37,094 nt of DNA. Source: Burkholderiales bacterium. Lineage in GTDB: Bacteria; Pseudomonadota; Gammaproteobacteria; Burkholderiales; Burkholderiaceae_C. Positions 32,936 to 37,094 of this stretch are shown piece after piece (position 1 is the first letter of the stretch; each line of letters begins with the position of its first letter). Both the position numbers and the translations under genes were made by a program. Below the pieces are notes generated by a model. That model had not been told where the DNA came from. It was given only the letters and a program-made list of their open reading frames with translations, and did no database searches. Location of the stretch: positions 1-37,094 of the forward strand of contig CANHNO010000008.1 of the NCBI GenBank assembly GCA_947462065.1, read 5' to 3'.

Positions 32936-33037
32936 GGTGAGTCTCCTGCCTGACGATAGATACCAAAGCACATGCCGCGCCTAAAAGCGTGTCCAGCGTC
33001 TGGGGGCGGTCGCGCAGCCTCGTGATCAGCCGCGCGG

Positions 33038-33733
33038 CTACGCCAGGTACACCCCTGGCTCTGCCGACAGTCCGCGTTTGACGTACGTGGCGGTGTCGTC
33101 GGCCAGAGCCTCTTCGGCACCGGCTTCCAGCGCATCGAGCGCCTGACGCACCACCTCGTCGGGCGTCGCTTTGGCAACGTCAAAAGCACTGGTCATGTCG
33201 GTATCGACATAGCCCATGTGCATCGCCAGCACCTGGGTGTGCTGCGCGCGCAACTCCTGGCGCACGCCGTTGGTCATTGCCCAGGCCGCGGACTTGCTCG
33301 CGCCGTACACGCCAAACTGAGTCATGTTGATCCAGCTCAGTACCGACAGCACATTCACGATGGCGCCGCCACCATGGCGGGCCAACACGGGGGCGAAGGC
33401 CTGGCACAGGCGCAGCGGGCCGAAGAAGTTGGTCTCCATGTGCGCGCGGGCCGAGTCGATGGCATCGGCGGCCAGGTAGTCGCCCAGCCACAGGGCGCCG
33501 GCGTTGTTGATCAGCAGCGTCACATCGTCGCAGCGCTGCGCTGCGGCCGCCACATCCTCCGGCCGCGTCACGTCGAGCTGAATGGCCTCGACACCGGGCA
33601 GGGTGATCGTCGATGGATTTCGCGCTGCGGCGTATACCTTTCGCGCGCCGCGGGCCAGGGCAGCACGTGCAAAGGCCAGTCCGACGCCACGGTTGGCGCC
33701 GGTGATGAGTACGGTGGAGTTGGCGAGTTTCAT
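33038..33733 (-). CDS. SDR family oxidoreductase
   Basis: A 231-residue short-chain dehydrogenase/reductase. Classical-SDR signatures: cofactor motif TGANRGVG (14-21), NNAG, catalytic Ser in NVLSVLSW, and YGASK with catalytic Tyr and Lys. An Ala-Ala-Arg (YAAARNP) after the second strand suggests NADP(H) preference. Substrate is unknown. ATG at 33733 is the family start; the frame is open 41 codons further upstream without likeness. It lies downstream of polA on the same strand after a 119-bp gap that carries a near-palindrome. Confidence 0.94.
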   Translation of the reverse strand: MKLANSTVLITGANRGVGLAFARAALARGARKVYAAARNPSTITLPGVEAIQLDVTRPEDVAAAAQRCDDVTLLINNAGALWLGDYLAADAIDSARAHMETNFFGPLRLCQAFAPVLARHGGGAIVNVLSVLSWINMTQFGVYGASKSAAWAMTNGVRQELRAQHTQVLAMHMGYVDTDMTSAFDVAKATPDEVVRQALDALEAGAEEALADDTATYVKRGLSAEPGVYLA

Positions 33734-33784
33734 GATGCGAGTTCTCGGGTGGGTGCTGCGATACAGCGATGGGAATGAGACGAT

Positions 33785-33798
33785 AACGTTCGAATGTT
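33785..33798. promoter_or_regulatory. Near-perfect palindrome upstream of the SDR gene
   Basis: AACGTTCGAATGTT is a 14-bp dyad with one mismatched pair centred on TTCGAA, about 52 bp upstream of the SDR start. Size and position suit a TetR-like operator; no regulator gene is adjacent. Confidence 0.35.
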
Positions 33799-33852
33799 CA
33801 TCCAGTCGAGGGACCGGGTTTGCCTTTCGCTGCAGCGCAATGCAACCCAACC

Positions 33853-36696
33853 TCAATGGGCCTCGTCCCAGTTCGAACCGACGCCCACCTCGGCCAGCAG
33901 CGGCACCTTCAAGGCGGCTACCGACGCCATCGCGCCCGGAATCGCCTCGCGCGCCCAGGGCAGTTCGGCCTCAGGCACCTCGAACACCAGTTCGTCGTGC
34001 ACCTGCATCACGATTCGGGTGGCGCGGGCTTCGGCGTCGAGCAGCTTCTGCACTGCGAGCATCGCCAGCTTGATCAGGTCGGCCGCTGTGCCCTGCATCG
34101 GCGCATTGATCGCCTGGCGCTCCGCACCCGCCTTGCGCGGACCATTGCCGCCGTTGATTTCGGGCAGGTAGATGCGGCGGCCGAAAAAGGTCTCGACATA
34201 ACCCTTTTCGCGCGCCGACGTGCGGGTGTCGTCCATGTACTGTTTCACGCCCGCAAAGCGCTGGAAATAGCGCTCGATGTACAGCGCGGCGGCGTTGCGC
34301 TCGATGCCCAGACTCTGCGCCAGGCCGAAGGCACCCATGCCATAGATCAGGCCGAAGTTGATCGTCTTCGCGTAGCGCCGCTGCTCCGAGGTGACAGACG
34401 CCGGATCGATTGCGAAGACTTCGCTGGCAGTGGCCCGGTGCACATCCATGCCCTCGGCGAAGGCCTTCAGCAGACCCGGGTCCTCGCTGATGTGGGCCAT
34501 GATGCGCAGCTCGATCTGCGAATAGTCGGCACTCAGGATCACATGGCCCGGCGGCGCGATGAAGGCCTCGCGCACCTTGCGGCCCTCGGCCGTGCGGATC
34601 GGGATGTTCTGCAGGTTCGGCTCGTTGCTGGCCAGCCGCCCGGTCACAGCCACCGCCTGCGCGTAATTGGTGTGCACGCGACCGGTGCGCGGGTTGATCA
34701 TCAACGGCAGCTTGTCGGTGTAGGTGCCCTTCAGCTTGGCGAGTGAGCGGTGTTCCAGCAGGCGCGCTGGCAGCGGGTAGTCGGCAGCCAGTTCGGCCAG
34801 CACTTCCTCGTCGGTGCTCGGGGCGCCGGTCGCGGTCTTTTTCTTGACCGGCAGTCCGAGCCTGGTGAACAGGATCTCGCCGATCTGCTTCGGGCTGCCC
34901 ATGTTGAAGGGCTGGCCCGCAAGTTCATACGCGTCGGCTTCCAGCGCCAACATTCGCTCACCGAGTTGCCGGCTCTGCGCGGCGAGCCGTGCCGGGTCGA
35001 TCAGGACGCCGGTGCGTTCGATGCGCTGCAGCAGCAATGCCGTCGGCAGCTCTATGCGGACGTAGACATCCCGAAGGCCAGCCTCGGCGTCGACCTGCGG
35101 CCACAGCGTGCGGTGCACGTCCAGCGTCATGTCGCTGTCTTCGCAGGCGTATTCGGCCGCCTTGGCAACATCCACCTGGCTGAATGCGATCTGGTGCGCG
35201 CCCTTGCCGCACAGGTCTTCGTAGCTCAGCCCTTGGCGACCCAGGTGGCGCTGCGCCAGGCTTTCCAGACTGTGCGGCTTGTGCGCTTCCAGCACATAGC
35301 TCTGCAGCATGGTGTCGTGCACATAGCCGCGAACGTGAATGCCGGCGTTCTGCAGCACATGGGTGTCGTACTTGATGTTCTGACCCAGCTTGGGCGCAGT
35401 CTCGTCTTCCAGCCAGGGCTTCATCCGTGCCAGCACCTCCTCGATCGGCAACTGATCCGGCGCGTCTGTGGCGTCGTGGCGCAGCGGGATGTAGGCGGCT
35501 TCCCCCGGCGTGACGCTCAGCGAGATGCCAACCAGTTGCGCCTTCATCGCATCGAGCGAATCGGTTTCGGTGTCGAGCGCGGTGACCTGGCCAGCGCTCG
35601 ACGCGGCCCCGATCCTGGCGACCCAGATGTCGAGCGCGTCACGCGTCAGCACAGTGTCGTAGTGGTGCGCGACCGGGTCGGTGGGCACCCGGATGGCTTC
35701 TCCCTGGTCAACCTGTACCCCAGTGGAAAACAAATCGGGCTCGCCGGTCGATGACTGCGCCGCGCGCTTGCGTGGCGCAGTAGTCTGGGCCGCTGCAGCG
35801 ACGTCCAACGACGCCTCGATTTCGCGCAACCAGGTCTTGAATCCATAGCGCGCATAGAAGGCCCGCAAGGCTTCACGGTCGACCGGCTTCAAAGCCAATG
35901 CATCGAGCCCCGGCCAGCCAGCGACGTGCTCGGCCAGATCGCAATCAAGGCGCACCGTCACCAGGCGCTGCGCCATTGGCAACCAGTCGAGCGCGCGCCG
36001 CAGGTTTTCGCCGGCCGCGCCCTTGATGGTGCTTGACGCATCGATCACGCCCTGGAGCGAGCCGTGCTCGGCAATCCATTTGGCGGCGGTTTTCGGGCCG
36101 ACCTTCTCGACGCCGGGCACGTTGTCCACCGTGTCACCCATCAGTGTCAGGTAGTCGACGATGCGCGCGGGTGGCACACCAAACTTGGCGGTGACGCCGG
36201 CCACGTCCAGCCGCTCGTTGCTCATCGTGTTGATCAACGTGACCTGCTCGTTGACCAACTGCGCCAGGTCCTTGTCTCCGGTCGAGATCACGACCTGATG
36301 CCCCGATTCAGCTGCGACCCGCGCGAGCGTGCCGATCGCGTCGTCGGCCTCGATGCCGGGCACCACCAGCACCGGCCAGCCGAGCAGGCGGACCACCTCG
36401 TGGATGGGCTCGATCTGCTGCACCAGCGGCTCGGGCATCGGGCTGCGATGGGCCTTGTAGGCGGGGTACCACTCGTCGCGAAAGGTGGGGCCCTTGGCAT
36501 CGAACACGCAGACCGCGTGCTCGGGGTTCACATCCTTCAACGCCCGCTGAAGCATGGCCACCATGCCGTGGAGCGCACCCGTAGGCACTCCCTCGGGCCC
36601 GCGCAAGTCGGGCAGCGCATGGTAGGCGCGGTACAGGTAGCTGGAGCCGTCAACCAGCAACATCACACGGGAAACAGGGGCGGGCGCTGAACTCAT
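33853..36696 (-). CDS. polA: DNA polymerase I
   Basis: A 947-residue, full-length polymerase for Okazaki-fragment processing and repair. The 5'-nuclease domain (about 10-300) has LLVDGSSYLYRAYHALP, GIEADDAIGTL and TGDKDLAQLV. The 3'-5' exonuclease domain (about 360-545) keeps the acidic pair in ALDTETDSLD and the YACEDSDMT motif, so proofreading should be active. The polymerase domain shows TGRLASNEPNLQNIPIR, LSADYSQIELR, the RRYAKTINFGLIYGM finger helix and VHDELVFEV. The start at 36696 gives a standard N-terminus; there is no Shine-Dalgarno. It is divergent from the DUF2782-like gene with only 47 bp between. Confidence 0.98.
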   Translation of the reverse strand: MSSAPAPVSRVMLLVDGSSYLYRAYHALPDLRGPEGVPTGALHGMVAMLQRALKDVNPEHAVCVFDAKGPTFRDEWYPAYKAHRSPMPEPLVQQIEPIHEVVRLLGWPVLVVPGIEADDAIGTLARVAAESGHQVVISTGDKDLAQLVNEQVTLINTMSNERLDVAGVTAKFGVPPARIVDYLTLMGDTVDNVPGVEKVGPKTAAKWIAEHGSLQGVIDASSTIKGAAGENLRRALDWLPMAQRLVTVRLDCDLAEHVAGWPGLDALALKPVDREALRAFYARYGFKTWLREIEASLDVAAAAQTTAPRKRAAQSSTGEPDLFSTGVQVDQGEAIRVPTDPVAHHYDTVLTRDALDIWVARIGAASSAGQVTALDTETDSLDAMKAQLVGISLSVTPGEAAYIPLRHDATDAPDQLPIEEVLARMKPWLEDETAPKLGQNIKYDTHVLQNAGIHVRGYVHDTMLQSYVLEAHKPHSLESLAQRHLGRQGLSYEDLCGKGAHQIAFSQVDVAKAAEYACEDSDMTLDVHRTLWPQVDAEAGLRDVYVRIELPTALLLQRIERTGVLIDPARLAAQSRQLGERMLALEADAYELAGQPFNMGSPKQIGEILFTRLGLPVKKKTATGAPSTDEEVLAELAADYPLPARLLEHRSLAKLKGTYTDKLPLMINPRTGRVHTNYAQAVAVTGRLASNEPNLQNIPIRTAEGRKVREAFIAPPGHVILSADYSQIELRIMAHISEDPGLLKAFAEGMDVHRATASEVFAIDPASVTSEQRRYAKTINFGLIYGMGAFGLAQSLGIERNAAALYIERYFQRFAGVKQYMDDTRTSAREKGYVETFFGRRIYLPEINGGNGPRKAGAERQAINAPMQGTAADLIKLAMLAVQKLLDAEARATRIVMQVHDELVFEVPEAELPWAREAIPGAMASVAALKVPLLAEVGVGSNWDEAH

Positions 36697-36702
36697 CCGG
36701 CC

Positions 36703-36737
36703 ATTGTGCTGTCACGCCCCACCGGGACGCCTAAAAT
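36703..36737. promoter_or_regulatory. Compact divergent promoter between polA and the DUF2782-like gene
   Basis: On the plus strand CTGTCA (36709-36714), a 17-bp spacer and TAAAAT (36732-36737, 5 of 6) end 6 nt before the ATG at 36744, implying a leaderless transcript. On the minus strand CACAAT (36708-36703) ends 6 nt before the polA ATG but has no clear -35 box. The plus-strand promoter is the better supported. Confidence 0.45.
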
Positions 36738-36743
36738 GATTTG

Positions 36744-37094
36744 ATGAGTCCTCGACACCGCGCGTCAACCGTCCTGTGCAGCCTGTGCTGCGCCGTCATC
36801 CTGACAGCGGCCGGGCAGGCAATGGCAGCCGCCGCGGCGCCCCCCCCTCCGGATCTGAGCAATCTGCCACCGCAGCCTGCCGCGCAGCCCGTCTCGCAGG
36901 ACGCCGCCCGGGCGACCCCATCTCCCGAGCCCCTGGTCCAAAGTGGGGAGAGCAACGAGCCCCACGTCCAGGAAACGAGGGTGGAGGACGACGGCGCGCG
37001 CATCGACGAGTTGAAGGTGCGTGGCCGCCCCAAGCGAATAGTCGTGACACCGAAGGCCGGTCCAGCCTACGAGATCATCCCCCCCGGCACCGGC
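36744..37094 (+). CDS. DUF2782-like exported protein, 3' end outside window
   Basis: 117 codons are visible from the ATG at 36744, with the frame open at the window edge. The N-terminus is a signal peptide (TVLCSLCCAVILTAAGQAMA), possibly a lipoprotein-free type, followed by a Pro/Ala/Gln-rich spacer and then ARIDELKVRGRPKRIVVTPKAGPAYEIIPP, which resembles DUF2782, a small periplasmic domain often found beside polA and thrB in betaproteobacteria. I base this on pattern memory and context. No function is known. No Shine-Dalgarno is present; a TAAAAT box lies directly upstream. Confidence 0.75.
   Translation, partial: MSPRHRASTVLCSLCCAVILTAAGQAMAAAAAPPPPDLSNLPPQPAAQPVSQDAARATPSPEPLVQSGESNEPHVQETRVEDDGARIDELKVRGRPKRIVVTPKAGPAYEIIPPGTG

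Noticed and set aside
1-37094. tRNA, rRNA, CRISPR array, transposon or phage genes
   Set aside because: I saw no cloverleaf-type sequence, spaced repeats, transposase, recombinase or phage structural motifs. I could not run a covariance or repeat search, so short RNA genes cannot be fully excluded.

Overview
The window looks like chromosomal DNA of a high-GC betaproteobacterium, most likely order Burkholderiales (Leptothrix/Rubrivivax/Methylibium-like relatives). This rests on protein style (DnaE, PolA, GluQRS, pyruvate carboxylase, a Bug-type tricarboxylate transporter) and on a DUF2782-like gene divergent from polA. The genus is inference; no rRNA or tRNA gene is visible. Most of the window is core or soft-core metabolism, with no phage, transposase, integrase or CRISPR array.

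Layout. 1-4862 (all minus): a membrane DUF1097-like gene, then glutathione-dependent formaldehyde dehydrogenase, an HDAC-family deacetylase and an NDP-forming acyl-CoA synthetase cut by the window edge. The last two are 5 bp apart and may form a protein-acylation control pair. 4863-5189 is an AT-rich gap. 5190-8744 (minus): dnaE. 8972-11978 (plus): a TctC-TctB-TctA tripartite tricarboxylate transporter operon whose first gene has an ATC where its start codon should be. 12118-14214 (plus): one reading frame joining a TrhO-type rhodanese tRNA hydroxylase to a complete EgtB-type ergothioneine sulfoxide synthase. This is the most unusual item here. 14251-16151: a pirin gene divergent from a LysR regulator. 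16172-18049: gluQ, a GFA-family gene and a lower-GC GNAT gene. 18247-20982 (minus): a periplasmic Spy/CpxP-like protein, OmpR-type regulator and sensor kinase in one operon, preceded by a GAF-PAS hybrid kinase (21123-23966). 24174-26769: thioredoxin-like, SUI1-like, an outer-membrane porin and an unknown small protein. 26885-32177: nu-class GST, purU and, divergently, pyruvate carboxylase. 32274-32935: a vapBC toxin-antitoxin locus whose toxin gene carries an in-frame TGA where the family has Trp. 33038-37094: an SDR, polA and the start of a DUF2782-like gene.

Themes. Several genes use non-ATG or unusual starts (ATC?, CTG, TTG, GTG). dnaE, trhO-egtB and the DUF2782-like gene each have a -10-like hexamer 6-7 nt before the start codon and no Shine-Dalgarno, consistent with leaderless mRNAs. 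Several perfect or near-perfect palindromes sit in promoter regions and are candidate operators or RNA hairpins.
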